Part shown: piece by piece, positions 24,777 through 33,541 of the stretch | Layout: each line of letters begins with the position of its first letter | Numbering within the stretch: position 1 is the first letter of the stretch | NCBI GenBank assembly: GCA_021604825.1 | Contig: BQJS01000001.1 | Coordinates: 9,861-73,860, forward strand | Source: Phycisphaerae bacterium | GTDB lineage: Bacteria; Planctomycetota; Phycisphaerae; UBA1845 | Length of the DNA: 64,000 bases | Direction of reading: 5' to 3' | The notes under the pieces: model-generated | What the model was told of the DNA's origin: nothing | What the model saw: only the letters and a program-made list of their open reading frames with translations | The model's database searches: none | Translations under genes and position numbers: made by a program

Positions 24777-25931
24777 ATGAGTGATGCCATCGTTGCAGTG
24801 TGCCCCTCGTGCTCGCAGAAGTACCGCGTGCCCCAAGCCAATGTGGGTATGCGCGCACGTTGCAAGAACTGCGGCCAAGCCTTCAAGATTCTCGAAGAAC
24901 CCCCCATCGACGACGAGACCATCTTTGGATGGGTGACCGAAGACGACCCCTCAAGCAACAGTGTACTCGGTGGAACCGGGCTGTTTGGCCAGACTTTCAG
25001 CGAAGCCACGCATGTGCCTGTCCGCAATCGCTGGGTTCACCCAGCCCCGCCTGACGTTCCCAGGGTTGAATTCACCGGGATTGACGAGCAGGGGGCTCAT
25101 TTCACGTTCGCGCCGAATGACTTGCGCGATCGCGACTTGCGTTGCTCATTCCCGCATCGATGTGCCCAGTGTTTGGGGCGTGATCAATTGGAAATTCATC
25201 TGATCATTTGGCCCGAGAAGGTTCCTGGTCGCGACGCGGCGATGATCAATGAGACGGAAACGCGAACGCATCGCAAGCTCGAACAGCTCATGGAGGAACA
25301 TCAGCTCAATTGGTTCCAGTCTCTTGACTCAATCGAGACGATGCCGGCTCCGTTTAAGGAACCGTTTCCGTATTGCGTCTGTCCGCACTGCAGTGTGATC
25401 GGTGCTATTCGCGGACGCGTTCATTCGGAGAACGCTAAGGAGATGTGCGAATTGATCATCGCCCATCCGTCGATTGCGCTGGACTTCTATCGCAACAACG
25501 GTGGGCGCAACACGGCGGGTTATAAGAAACTGCTCGTGGCCAGTCGCCAACGACGCGACAACCAATGGAAGTCGCTGGCTGTCGGCGTGCGTATTAAGTT
25601 GGGGCAATGGTTCAAACCAAAGAGCGATGAAAATTTCGTGGGTTACTATGCCGACCGCGATTTCACCCAGTCTGATCGGGGTGCGGCGGGTGTCGTCTTG
25701 ACCGACAAACGATTGGTCTACAAGAAGTACGCAGCCCTTCGCGAGTACCGCCTCGACCATCAGGGCTCACTCGATATCGAAGCCACGCCGTCACTCGCCA
25801 ACATCGATATTCATCAGAACGATTTGAAGGTTTCGACATTGGCCACCACGCCACTGGCAGCAAGCAGCCTCGCCCGAACCCTCACCAGCATGAACAAAGC
25901 CTGGAAAATCAACGTCGAAACACGCCGCTAG
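24777..25931 (+). CDS. MJ0042-type zinc-finger protein of unknown function
   Basis: The 384-residue protein opens with CPSCSQKYRVPQANVGMRARCKNCG, the MJ0042/zinc-ribbon signature. Two further CxxC pairs follow (RCAQC near 125, CVCPHC near 203), so two or more zinc sites are likely. The C-terminal ~100 residues (VVLTDKRLVYKKYAALREYRL ... SLANIDI) look like a PH-type or GRAM-like beta domain. There are no membrane segments and no enzyme motif. Such multi-ribbon proteins are common and uncharacterised in planctomycetes. Confidence 0.65.
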   Translation: MSDAIVAVCPSCSQKYRVPQANVGMRARCKNCGQAFKILEEPPIDDETIFGWVTEDDPSSNSVLGGTGLFGQTFSEATHVPVRNRWVHPAPPDVPRVEFTGIDEQGAHFTFAPNDLRDRDLRCSFPHRCAQCLGRDQLEIHLIIWPEKVPGRDAAMINETETRTHRKLEQLMEEHQLNWFQSLDSIETMPAPFKEPFPYCVCPHCSVIGAIRGRVHSENAKEMCELIIAHPSIALDFYRNNGGRNTAGYKKLLVASRQRRDNQWKSLAVGVRIKLGQWFKPKSDENFVGYYADRDFTQSDRGAAGVVLTDKRLVYKKYAALREYRLDHQGSLDIEATPSLANIDIHQNDLKVSTLATTPLAASSLARTLTSMNKAWKINVETRR

Positions 25932-26017
25932 TGCGGTTTCAATCCAGGTGTAGCGTTTCTGTTGCCGTCGTTGCGCATTACCAGATCCTTGACTTGTCGT
26001 GACCGATTTCGCATTCC

Positions 26018-26044
26018 CCTGGATTCCCGCGTGCGCGGGAATGA
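26018..26044. repeat. Solo copy of the 27-bp MITE-like repeat
   Basis: Identical over 27 bp to the right-hand unit at 426-452. No inverted partner is visible nearby, so this is a solo terminal unit between two genes. Confidence 0.8.
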
Positions 26045-26172
26045 CGACTATGGCCCATCGCTACCTTTGAACTTAGGGCGATCTAGATTCTGGAATTGAA
26101 TGGGTGATTTCCGTTTGCGGAATCATCAGCGCGGGGATTCTGAACTAACCAAGGTTGTGGTCCGCGGGCGAA

Positions 26173-28944
26173 TCAAGCTGTGGGGGCTGCGGTTTTCTTT
26201 GTGGTCTTTTTCTTGGTTGTTTTCTTTTTTGCCGTCTTTTTCTTTGTGGCAGCTTTCTTTTTGGTCGCCTTCTTCTTTGTCGTTTTCTTCTTGGCGGTTT
26301 TCTTTGCGCGTGGGTCTTTGCCTTGGTCGCGCATTTTTTGTTCGCGCGCGGCGATGAGTTCGAGACCTTGCTCCAATGTGACCGATGCGGGGTCGCGGCC
26401 TTTCGGAATTGTTGCGTTGACTTCGCCGTCGGTGACGTATGGACCGAAGCGGCCATTCTTGACCTTTACGTCTGCGTCGCTGTCAGGGTGTTTGCCGAGT
26501 TCTGCAATGATCGACGACCCGGCTGCCCGGCGGCGCTTCGGTTCTTTGAAAATCTTGACGGCTTCTTCGAGTGTCACGCGGGCCAGGTGTTCGTGATTTT
26601 CAAGGCTGCGACTGTCAGTACCCATTCGCAAATACGGGCCGAACTTTCCATCCTGCGCCGTGATCACATCTTCGGATTCCGGGTGCTTTCCCAACTCGCG
26701 TGGGTACGAGAGCAGCATCGTCGCTTCTTCCAGCGTCACCGTTTCGAGCGACATATGCGGCCAAAGGCTGGCCATCTTGGGTTTGGAACCCTTCTTAATG
26801 TTACCCTTCGGCGTCAGTTCCGGATCGCCAAGTTGAACGTAGGGCCCGAATCGGCCGGTCTTGATGTAGATGGGTTGATTCGTTTCCGGGTGGTTCCCAA
26901 GAACGCGATCGCCCAGCGCGGCTTGTTCGAGCAACTCAAGAGCCCGCTCGATGGTCAGTTCGTCGGGTGCGATATCTTCGGGGACCGTCGCACGCAGATC
27001 CTCATCACCGGCTTGTACATAGGGGCCATACCGACCGACCCGTGCAAAGACCTCGATGCCGTCCGCGTTGGTTCCCAATCGTATCGAACAGATAGAGCGG
27101 GCATCGATCTCTTCCCATCCCGATCCGATGAGTTGCTTCAACCCAATGTCTGCAACATGGTCGCCATTCTTTTTCGCTTTGGGGTCACCAAAGTAGAAGT
27201 CGTGCAACCACGGTCCAGCTTCTCGATCGCCGTTTGCAATCGCGTCCAGTCCATCTTCCATCTTCGCGGTGAATTCGTAATCCACCAATTCCGGCAGATG
27301 CGTCTCCAGCAAGTTCACCACGGCGAATGCTGTAAACGTCGGCACCAGAGCGGTGCCTTTCTTCCAAACGTAACCGCGATCCTGAATGGTTTGAATGATG
27401 CTCGCATAGGTAGATGGGCGGCCAATCCCGCGCTCTTCGAGCTCCTTCACAAGCGAAGCTTCGGTAAATCGAGCCGGTGGCTGGGTGGTATGACCGGATG
27501 GCGTAACTTCCTCGGCAACCAACGCCTCGCCGACTTTAAGCGGAGGAAGGATGGTCTCTTGATCTTCCAACTTGGCGTCCGGATCGTCCGACCCTTCAAC
27601 ATAGGCCCGCAGAAAACCAGGGAATTGAATCACCTTGCCCGAGGTCGTGAAGACGGCTTGCCCTTCGTCGCCAGCATCTGCCACAATCCGCACGCTCGTT
27701 CGTACACCTTTCGCGTCCTTCATTTGCGAGGCAACGGTGCGCGTCCAGATCAATTCGTACAGCTTGAGCGCGTCACTATCCAGCTCCTTGGCCATCTCCT
27801 TCGGCGTGCGAAAGGCATCACCGGTTGGGCGAATCGCTTCGTGAGCTTCCTGGGCATTTTTGCTTTTTCGTTTATAGGTTCGTGGAGCGTCGGGCAGATA
27901 GTCGGCTCCATACAATTCTTTGATCTGCTCGCGTGACGCATTCAACGCCTGATCAGAGAGATGCGTCGAGTCCGTTCGCATGTAACTGATGAAACCATTT
28001 TCGTACAGACCCTGCGCCAAGCGCATCGTTCGTTGCGCGCCAAACCGAAGCTTGCGTGCCGCTTCCTGCTGCAATGACGAAGTGATAAACGGTGGATGCG
28101 GTTTGTTGGTAAATGGCCTTTCTTTGACTTCGCCGACTTCGAACTTGCCGGTGCGAAGTCGATCAGCCACTTTGCTCGCGGAGGCTTCGTCAAGCAGTCG
28201 AACACTATCCGCATTCTTAAGCTTTCCCGTCGTCTCTTGAAAATCTTTGCCGACCGCTAAGCGCAAGCCGCCCAACTCAACCATTCGGGCTGGCAGTGGT
28301 GAATCCTGTGCGGTCAGTTTGGCATCGATGTCCCAATAACCCGCGCTGACGAAACGCATCCGCGCTCGTTCGCGATTGACGATCAGGCGCGTCGATACCG
28401 ACTGCACTCGGCCAGCCGACAATCGTGGCTTGACCTTGCGCCACAGAACGGGCGAGACTTCATAACCAAACAAGCGGTCGAGTATTCGGCGGGACTCTTG
28501 GGCGCTGACCAACTGGCGATCGATGTCGCGCGTGTGGTCGATGGCGTTCACAATCGCGGATTTGGTGATCTCATCGAACACCATGCGCTTGACGGGAACC
28601 TTCGGATTGAGCACCTCTTGCAGATGCCAGGCGATCGCCTCCCCTTCGCGGTCTTCGTCCGTCGCGAGATACAATTCATCGACGGCCTTCAACATCTTGC
28701 GAAGCTTGGTAACCTGTGCCTTCTTACTCTTGGGGACGATGTAGAGAGGTTCGAAATCGCTCTCGACATTGACGCCAAGCCGCGACCACGGTTCCTTCTT
28801 ATAGGCTTCGGGGATTTCGGCGGCGTTGGAGGGCAGGTCGCGAATGTGTCCGATGGAGGATTCAACCTCGAACCCGCTCCCAAGGTACTTGGAGATGGTC
28901 TTGGCCTTCGCGGGCGATTCGACGATAACGAGTGCTTTGGTCAT
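26173..28944 (-). CDS. topA: DNA topoisomerase I with lysine-rich C-terminal tail
   Basis: The 923-residue type IA enzyme begins ALVIVESPAKAKTISKYLG (toprim), has DEDREGEAIAWHL near 107, the active-site tyrosine in GFISYMRTDSTHL near 310 and RPSTYASII near 485. From about 630 it carries several C-terminal repeats of the form GKHPESxxxxxxxxGKFGPYLRMG instead of Cys4 zinc fingers. The final ~45 residues are almost only Lys, Thr and Ala, like a histone H1 tail. It relaxes negative supercoils. The tail resembles mycobacterial and other high-processivity variants. Confidence 0.96.
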   Translation of the reverse strand: MTKALVIVESPAKAKTISKYLGSGFEVESSIGHIRDLPSNAAEIPEAYKKEPWSRLGVNVESDFEPLYIVPKSKKAQVTKLRKMLKAVDELYLATDEDREGEAIAWHLQEVLNPKVPVKRMVFDEITKSAIVNAIDHTRDIDRQLVSAQESRRILDRLFGYEVSPVLWRKVKPRLSAGRVQSVSTRLIVNRERARMRFVSAGYWDIDAKLTAQDSPLPARMVELGGLRLAVGKDFQETTGKLKNADSVRLLDEASASKVADRLRTGKFEVGEVKERPFTNKPHPPFITSSLQQEAARKLRFGAQRTMRLAQGLYENGFISYMRTDSTHLSDQALNASREQIKELYGADYLPDAPRTYKRKSKNAQEAHEAIRPTGDAFRTPKEMAKELDSDALKLYELIWTRTVASQMKDAKGVRTSVRIVADAGDEGQAVFTTSGKVIQFPGFLRAYVEGSDDPDAKLEDQETILPPLKVGEALVAEEVTPSGHTTQPPARFTEASLVKELEERGIGRPSTYASIIQTIQDRGYVWKKGTALVPTFTAFAVVNLLETHLPELVDYEFTAKMEDGLDAIANGDREAGPWLHDFYFGDPKAKKNGDHVADIGLKQLIGSGWEEIDARSICSIRLGTNADGIEVFARVGRYGPYVQAGDEDLRATVPEDIAPDELTIERALELLEQAALGDRVLGNHPETNQPIYIKTGRFGPYVQLGDPELTPKGNIKKGSKPKMASLWPHMSLETVTLEEATMLLSYPRELGKHPESEDVITAQDGKFGPYLRMGTDSRSLENHEHLARVTLEEAVKIFKEPKRRRAAGSSIIAELGKHPDSDADVKVKNGRFGPYVTDGEVNATIPKGRDPASVTLEQGLELIAAREQKMRDQGKDPRAKKTAKKKTTKKKATKKKAATKKKTAKKKTTKKKTTKKTAAPTA

Positions 28945-29429
28945 AGGGGCGAACAGGAAACCGGAAAGTTGTGTCCTTTGTCAAGATGCGATTTGACGAT
29001 AACCTGCCCGCCAAGCCGCCCGATTGTTGCGTAACTGCCTTTGCAAAATAAGGTTATGTCAGTATATTTACATTGTGAAAGATTCTCGCGAGAGTTGCGA
29101 TCTCTCCCTTTTTTGATGTTTTGCGCACATTGGCCAGCTGGTCTTGGTGCCGCCAACTGCCCAAATTGTATGCCGATCAGGGGATTTGGACTCATGCGGC
29201 TCGCCAAATCAGCCCTGAGCGTCGTATCGTCCACATGGCACATTCAAAATGAGGAAATATCGTCAACGGCCTCAACCCTTAATCCGGTTTAGTCAAGCCG
29301 CTCGTTTCGGGTGCTGGTGAGTTGTTGCGATCAAAATATAATGCGGGGCTATGCGGATTTTGACCGAACAGCCCATTGGCTGTGAATCCCGCGTTGGGGC
29401 ACTGAAGTGAAAGAACTGGTGACGACAGC
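28945..29429. other. topA/lepA divergent intergenic region with possible short transcription unit
   Basis: 485 bp without a supported gene. It contains a promoter-like pair TTGCAA (29041) - 16 bp - TATATT (29063), the perfect palindrome TCTCGCGAGA (29084-29093), and a terminator-like stem GAGAG/CTCTC ending in six T (29090-29114). A -10-like TATAAT (29337-29342) about 90 bp before lepA lacks a good -35. Confidence 0.4.
29090..29114 (+). terminator. Weak intrinsic terminator-like hairpin upstream of lepA
   Basis: GAGAG (29090-29094) pairs with CTCTC (29102-29106) over seven bases and is followed by CC and six T. The stem is short. No plus-strand gene precedes it, so it may end a tiny transcript or attenuate a leader. 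Confidence 0.4.
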
Positions 29430-31229
29430 ATGACGGACCTCAAGCTTATTCGCAATTTTGCCATCGTCGCCCACATCGATCACGGCAAGAGCACGCTCGC
29501 CGATCGGCTTATGGAGCACGCGGGGGCTGTCAGCCAGCGCGAACTCAAAGCCCAGATGCTTGACGACATGGATCTCGAGCGCGAGATGGGTATCACCATC
29601 AAAGCCAACCGCTGCTCGATGAAATACAAATTCGAGGGCGAAGAATATTTGCTCAACCTTCTCGACACACCGGGACACGTTGACTTTCATTACGAAGTGT
29701 CGCGCGCCCTGACCGCGTGCGAAGGTGTGCTTCTGCTCGTCGATGCGGCGCAGGGTATTCAAGCGCAGACCGTCGCCAATGCTTACCTTGCAGTGGAAGC
29801 AGCTACCGAGATTATTCCCGTCATCAACAAGATCGACCTGCCCGGTGCGCACCCGGAAGACTGTGCCCTCGAACTCGAACATGTTTTGGGCATACCCGCC
29901 GACGAGGCCATCTTCACCTCGGCTAAGACGGGCCAGGGGATTGACGAATTGTTTGAAGCGATCGTCAAGCGGATGCCCGCGCCCGAGCCCGACCCGGAAT
30001 CCAAACTCAGGGCCCTCGTCTACGACGCCAAGAACGATGTGCATCGTGGTGTGATTACGCATGTGCGACTGTTCGGCGGAACCATGAAGCGCGGCGACAA
30101 GATGCGCTTTGTGGCCGCTGGCTCGGAACGCATCATTACTGAGGTGGGTAAGTTCACGCCGAAACCTGGCGCTGTCGACTCACTTTCTGCCGGCGATGTG
30201 GGATATGTTCTTGCGAGCATCAAGACCATCGCCGACGTTAATATCGGTGATACCATCACGCTCGCCCACGATCCAACCGATCGGCCGCTGCCGGGTTACC
30301 AAGCTCCGCAGCAAATGGTCTTCTGCGACTTTTTCCCCGGACCGGGGACTGAAACGCCCGACCTGCGCGATGCGTTCGAGAAACTGTGGCTTAACGACAG
30401 TTCGTTTACCTATGAAACGACATCGTCCGATGCGTTGGGGATTGGTTTTCGTTGCGGGTTTCTCGGCTTGCTCCACATGAAGATCATTCAGGAGCGACTT
30501 GAGCGCGAGGGCGATGTCAACATTGTGCAGACCGCGCCCACGGTGACCTACGAAGTGGAACTCAAAGACGGTACGACGATGCACATCGAATCGCCGAGCG
30601 AGTTGCCTGATCTGTCGATTGTGGCCGACATTCGCGAACCGATTTGCAATGCGTCCGTGATTGTGCCGGCTGAGTACATCGGCGACGTGCTGAAGATTTC
30701 GCTCGAACGTCGGGGCACGCATACGAAGACCGAGTACCTTTCACCCACCCGCGTGCTGCTCAACTTTGAGTTTCCGTTGGGCGAGATCATTTACGACTAT
30801 TACGACAAACTCAAAAGCGCGACGAAGGGTTACGGAACGGCTGACTACGACGTCACTGGTTTCCGCAGCGACAAACTCGTCAAGCTCGACATCCTAGTCA
30901 ACGCGATGCCGGTCGATGCCCTAAGCGTCATCGTCCACCGCGACAAAGCCTCCACGAGAGGCCGGCGCTTGATCCAACGATTGAAGAAGGAAATCTCCCG
31001 CCACCAATTCGAGATCCCGCTACAAGCCGCCATCGGTGGAAAGATCGTCGCCCGCGAAACCATCGCCGCAATGCGAAAAGACGTCACCGCAAAATGCTAC
31101 GGCGGCGACATCACCCGAAAGCGCAAGCTCTTAGAGAAGCAAAAAGAGGGCAAGAAAAGAATGAAGCAAGTCGGCATGGTGGCCATCCCCCAAGGAGCCT
31201 TCATGTCGATCCTTGATCCGGGGGATTAG
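29430..31229 (+). CDS. lepA: Elongation factor 4 (LepA), ribosomal back-translocase GTPase
   Basis: The 599-residue protein has all G motifs: AHIDHGKSTLADRL (G1), DTPGHVDFHYEVSRAL (G3), NKIDLPGA (G4), and the LepA-specific C-terminal domain with FRSDKLVKLDILVNAMPVDALS and RKDVTAKCYGGDITRKRKLLEKQKEGKKRMK. It remodels stalled or mistranslocated ribosomes. The ATG follows GAAAGAACTGG weakly. Length and order are standard, with no anomaly. Confidence 0.97.
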   Translation: MTDLKLIRNFAIVAHIDHGKSTLADRLMEHAGAVSQRELKAQMLDDMDLEREMGITIKANRCSMKYKFEGEEYLLNLLDTPGHVDFHYEVSRALTACEGVLLLVDAAQGIQAQTVANAYLAVEAATEIIPVINKIDLPGAHPEDCALELEHVLGIPADEAIFTSAKTGQGIDELFEAIVKRMPAPEPDPESKLRALVYDAKNDVHRGVITHVRLFGGTMKRGDKMRFVAAGSERIITEVGKFTPKPGAVDSLSAGDVGYVLASIKTIADVNIGDTITLAHDPTDRPLPGYQAPQQMVFCDFFPGPGTETPDLRDAFEKLWLNDSSFTYETTSSDALGIGFRCGFLGLLHMKIIQERLEREGDVNIVQTAPTVTYEVELKDGTTMHIESPSELPDLSIVADIREPICNASVIVPAEYIGDVLKISLERRGTHTKTEYLSPTRVLLNFEFPLGEIIYDYYDKLKSATKGYGTADYDVTGFRSDKLVKLDILVNAMPVDALSVIVHRDKASTRGRRLIQRLKKEISRHQFEIPLQAAIGGKIVARETIAAMRKDVTAKCYGGDITRKRKLLEKQKEGKKRMKQVGMVAIPQGAFMSILDPGD

Positions 31230-31377
31230 GAGGCAACAAGGCGACGAAATCAAACGCGACGCTAGAAATAATGCTTGCGGCACGGATTGGACAGAATCAG
31301 AATGGACCAAACGTGGATTCGCGCAACTCCAAGGTAACGATAAGGAACTGCCCTCTAGGCACGAACGTAAGATTGCC

Positions 31378-32208
31378 ATGATGACTTCTCCATTGCCCGA
31401 CTTTACAGACCCCCCAATTGTGGAAGTTGCTCTATCGGTTCAGTTTGAGCAACTCGCTGCACTTCGATCAGCGCAGATTGGACTGCTTTGGCAACGATTC
31501 CGTGATCGGTTTCCAAAGATTGAGGAGCACGCACCTTTAAAGCCCTTTATAGAGCGCTTTGGAATAACGGAGCCGCAACCGACAAATGTAAGAGTTGAGT
31601 TGACGAATGAGCCTCCAGTTCATCGATCGTGGTTTATCAACGAAGAAGGATCTCAATTAATCCAAGTCCAACAAGATAGGTTCATTCACAATTGGCGAAA
31701 AATAGGACACGGCGACCAGTATCCAAGATACGAAAAAGTAAAGGAGGCTTTTCGGAATGAGCTGAAGGAATTTGAGCGCTTTTGCCACGAAGAAGATATT
31801 GGCGATTTGCTGCCGAATCAATGCGAGATCACTTACGTCAACCACATCGTTGCGGGAAAAGGGTGGGAGCATCATTGTGATCTTGACAAAGTGTTAACGT
31901 TTTCCTCATCTGAATACAGCAATTCTTTCCTCCCTAATCTTGAAGACGCACGACTGTCGTATCGTTACAAGATGTCTGATACAGACGGTGCACCGAGAGG
32001 AAGGCTGCATGTTTCGGTTGAGAGCGCATTAAGGCGGGAAGATAATCGGCCGATGTTTCTACTAAATCTCGTTTCGAGAGGATGCCCAACGAAGAATAAC
32101 ATCGATGGCGCGATGGATTTTCTTGATTGGGGTCGCGAGTGGGTTGTCCGAGGGTTTGATGCGGTAACTAGCGAAACCATGCACGCGATTTGGGGGAAAA
32201 CGAAATGA
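31378..32208 (+). CDS. TIGR04255 family protein
   Basis: The 276-residue soluble protein starts LPDFTDPPIVEVALSVQFEQL, the PPI-x-E-x-x-x-S-V-x-F opening that defines TIGR04255 proteins. It continues with NVRVELTNEPPVHRSWFINEEGSQLIQVQ and CEITYVNHI and ends with the typical WGREWVVRGFDAVTSE pattern. The family has no assigned function. The next gene starts inside its stop codon (ATGA). Base composition is more AT-rich than the neighbours (24 of 60 bases are G or C at 31681-31740), suggesting a horizontally acquired unit. ATG 31378 or 31381 are both possible. Confidence 0.75.
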   Translation: MMTSPLPDFTDPPIVEVALSVQFEQLAALRSAQIGLLWQRFRDRFPKIEEHAPLKPFIERFGITEPQPTNVRVELTNEPPVHRSWFINEEGSQLIQVQQDRFIHNWRKIGHGDQYPRYEKVKEAFRNELKEFERFCHEEDIGDLLPNQCEITYVNHIVAGKGWEHHCDLDKVLTFSSSEYSNSFLPNLEDARLSYRYKMSDTDGAPRGRLHVSVESALRREDNRPMFLLNLVSRGCPTKNNIDGAMDFLDWGREWVVRGFDAVTSETMHAIWGKTK

Positions 32209-32747
32209 GCACTATACTGTCAAGCCCAATTCCATCCACGTCAAGGCTTTCCGATAAAGATTGGCGTTCTGCTGTCGAGACAAATCCAAACAACATGCTC
32301 CGTATGACGCTTTCCGAGCCGGTACAACGGTCATGGAGTGGAACCTATCGCTTAGGTGACTATGGGTCGTTGGTTGTATCTGTTCAAGCCCCCCCCCCTA
32401 ACTGGGTTATTCCGACACTTCAAGCAATGGGCGAGCTTTTGGAGCTCCGAACGGACTGGGATAGTTACGGCGCAAAAAGAATCAACCCAAGTCATGTAAT
32501 TGCCGCGATTAATCTCTTGACATTAGTAATGACAGAGAACATTCCCATTCCATCGGTTGTGCCGACGAGTTGTGGTGGCGTACAGCTTGAATGGCACACG
32601 AATGGAATTGACTTGGAAATCTCGACAGTTTCATCTTACCGCTTCCTAGTTTCATTTGAAAACTCAGGGGAAGAAAAGGAATGGGAATTGACAGCTGATC
32701 TCAATGATTTAGTTGAATGTCTATCAAAACTCTCAAATAGGCCATAA
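32205..32747 (+). CDS. WDSYGA-motif protein of unknown function, coupled to TIGR04255 gene
   Basis: The 180-residue protein starts with an ATG that overlaps the upstream stop as ATGA, indicating translational coupling. Its middle contains ELLELRTDWDSYGAKRINPSHV followed by VVPTSCGGVQLEWHTNGIDLEI, a widespread uncharacterised bacterial pattern (W-D-x-Y-G-A ... P-x-x-x-G-G-V-x-L-E-W). The first ~60 residues are unlike anything I know. A run of ten C (32389-32398) lies in the codons for APPP and could slip. AT-rich like the rest of the cassette. Confidence 0.65.
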   Translation: MSTILSSPIPSTSRLSDKDWRSAVETNPNNMLRMTLSEPVQRSWSGTYRLGDYGSLVVSVQAPPPNWVIPTLQAMGELLELRTDWDSYGAKRINPSHVIAAINLLTLVMTENIPIPSVVPTSCGGVQLEWHTNGIDLEISTVSSYRFLVSFENSGEEKEWELTADLNDLVECLSKLSNRP

Positions 32748-32767
32748 ACCTTCCAGACTAGCTGCCA

Positions 32768-33154
32768 ATGCCTGAATTCATCGATGATCCGACAATTGAA
32801 AATGATGCGGAACTTTGGCGACGTGTGCATCCCAAGCTAATCGTTGCTGATGAGAACCGAAACTCGATTCGAGTTTCCACGGCCGCGTTCAATGATCCAT
32901 CGATGTCCGTCGTGTTGGCTAAGGCGGTCTTGGAATCAGGACGAACAGCGCGGGATGTCTTGGTTGGGCGCGAGGGCTTTGCGCTTACTTCAATCACAGC
33001 TGGGCTTGCTCGGGAATGCAACCAAGGGATTGCTCGTGATCCCGTAGACGATGAAGTTGCCCACGCAGTAGTGTTTGGCAACAAGCCACGAAGTGTAAAA
33101 AAGACGTTTGTAAGACATTCGCAGTGGGTTATTCCACCAGTAGTCGCCATGTAA
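32768..33154 (+). CDS. Third cassette protein (ELWRRV family), unknown function
   Basis: 128 residues, starting 20 bp after the previous stop. The opening PEFIDDPTIENDAELWRRVHPKLIV and NSIRVSTAAFNDPSMSVVLAKAV are a pattern I associate with small uncharacterised proteins found beside TIGR04255 genes. The C-terminus has DPVDDEVAHAVVFGNKPRSVKKTF, which contains a conserved-looking His. No ribosome binding site is obvious. Function unknown. Confidence 0.6.
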   Translation: MPEFIDDPTIENDAELWRRVHPKLIVADENRNSIRVSTAAFNDPSMSVVLAKAVLESGRTARDVLVGREGFALTSITAGLARECNQGIARDPVDDEVAHAVVFGNKPRSVKKTFVRHSQWVIPPVVAM

Positions 33155-33178
33155 GGCTTGTCGTGCGGACCTTCCGTT

Positions 33179-33493
33179 TCATGTCGGAACGTTTGGGGTG
33201 CCGCATTCGGGGCAGGTGTCGACTCCTGATCTTCTGATGTCGTAGCCGCATTTCGTGCAGAGGCCCTGTTCTTGTCGGTTTTCTTTGATGTTGTCGATAT
33301 TGCCCTTCCATGTGACGGCACCGTAAACCACACCGACGATTAGCCAGATCGGTAAGTACCAGAGGCATCGCAAGACGTGATTCCAAAACCGGCTGGGTTT
33401 AAACGTGGGCATTAGCAATACCCAAGTCAATCCGACGAATAGCGTGACGCCGATCGCGGATTTGATGATGTATTTGGCTTTTGAATCTTCCAT
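33179..33493 (-). CDS. Small membrane protein with C-terminal zinc ribbon
   Basis: The 104-residue protein has two hydrophobic helices (about 10-28 and 42-62) and a C-terminal ribbon CTKCGYDIRRSGVDTCPECG. It is a shorter relative of the protein at 23088-23699. It is convergent with the TIGR04255 cassette and separated by 24 bp. Function unknown. Confidence 0.65.
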   Translation of the reverse strand: MEDSKAKYIIKSAIGVTLFVGLTWVLLMPTFKPSRFWNHVLRCLWYLPIWLIVGVVYGAVTWKGNIDNIKENRQEQGLCTKCGYDIRRSGVDTCPECGTPNVPT

Positions 33494-33541
33494 CGAGAAT
33501 CGCTTGCGCGACCCCTCGCGTTTTGGTCCGCGGAGCGGACC

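Noticed and set aside
26155..27936. A 593-codon open frame antisense to topA
   Set aside because: topA has all family motifs in the other frame. The antisense frame is rich in Phe, Arg and Cys and results from codon bias plus the Lys-rich tail.
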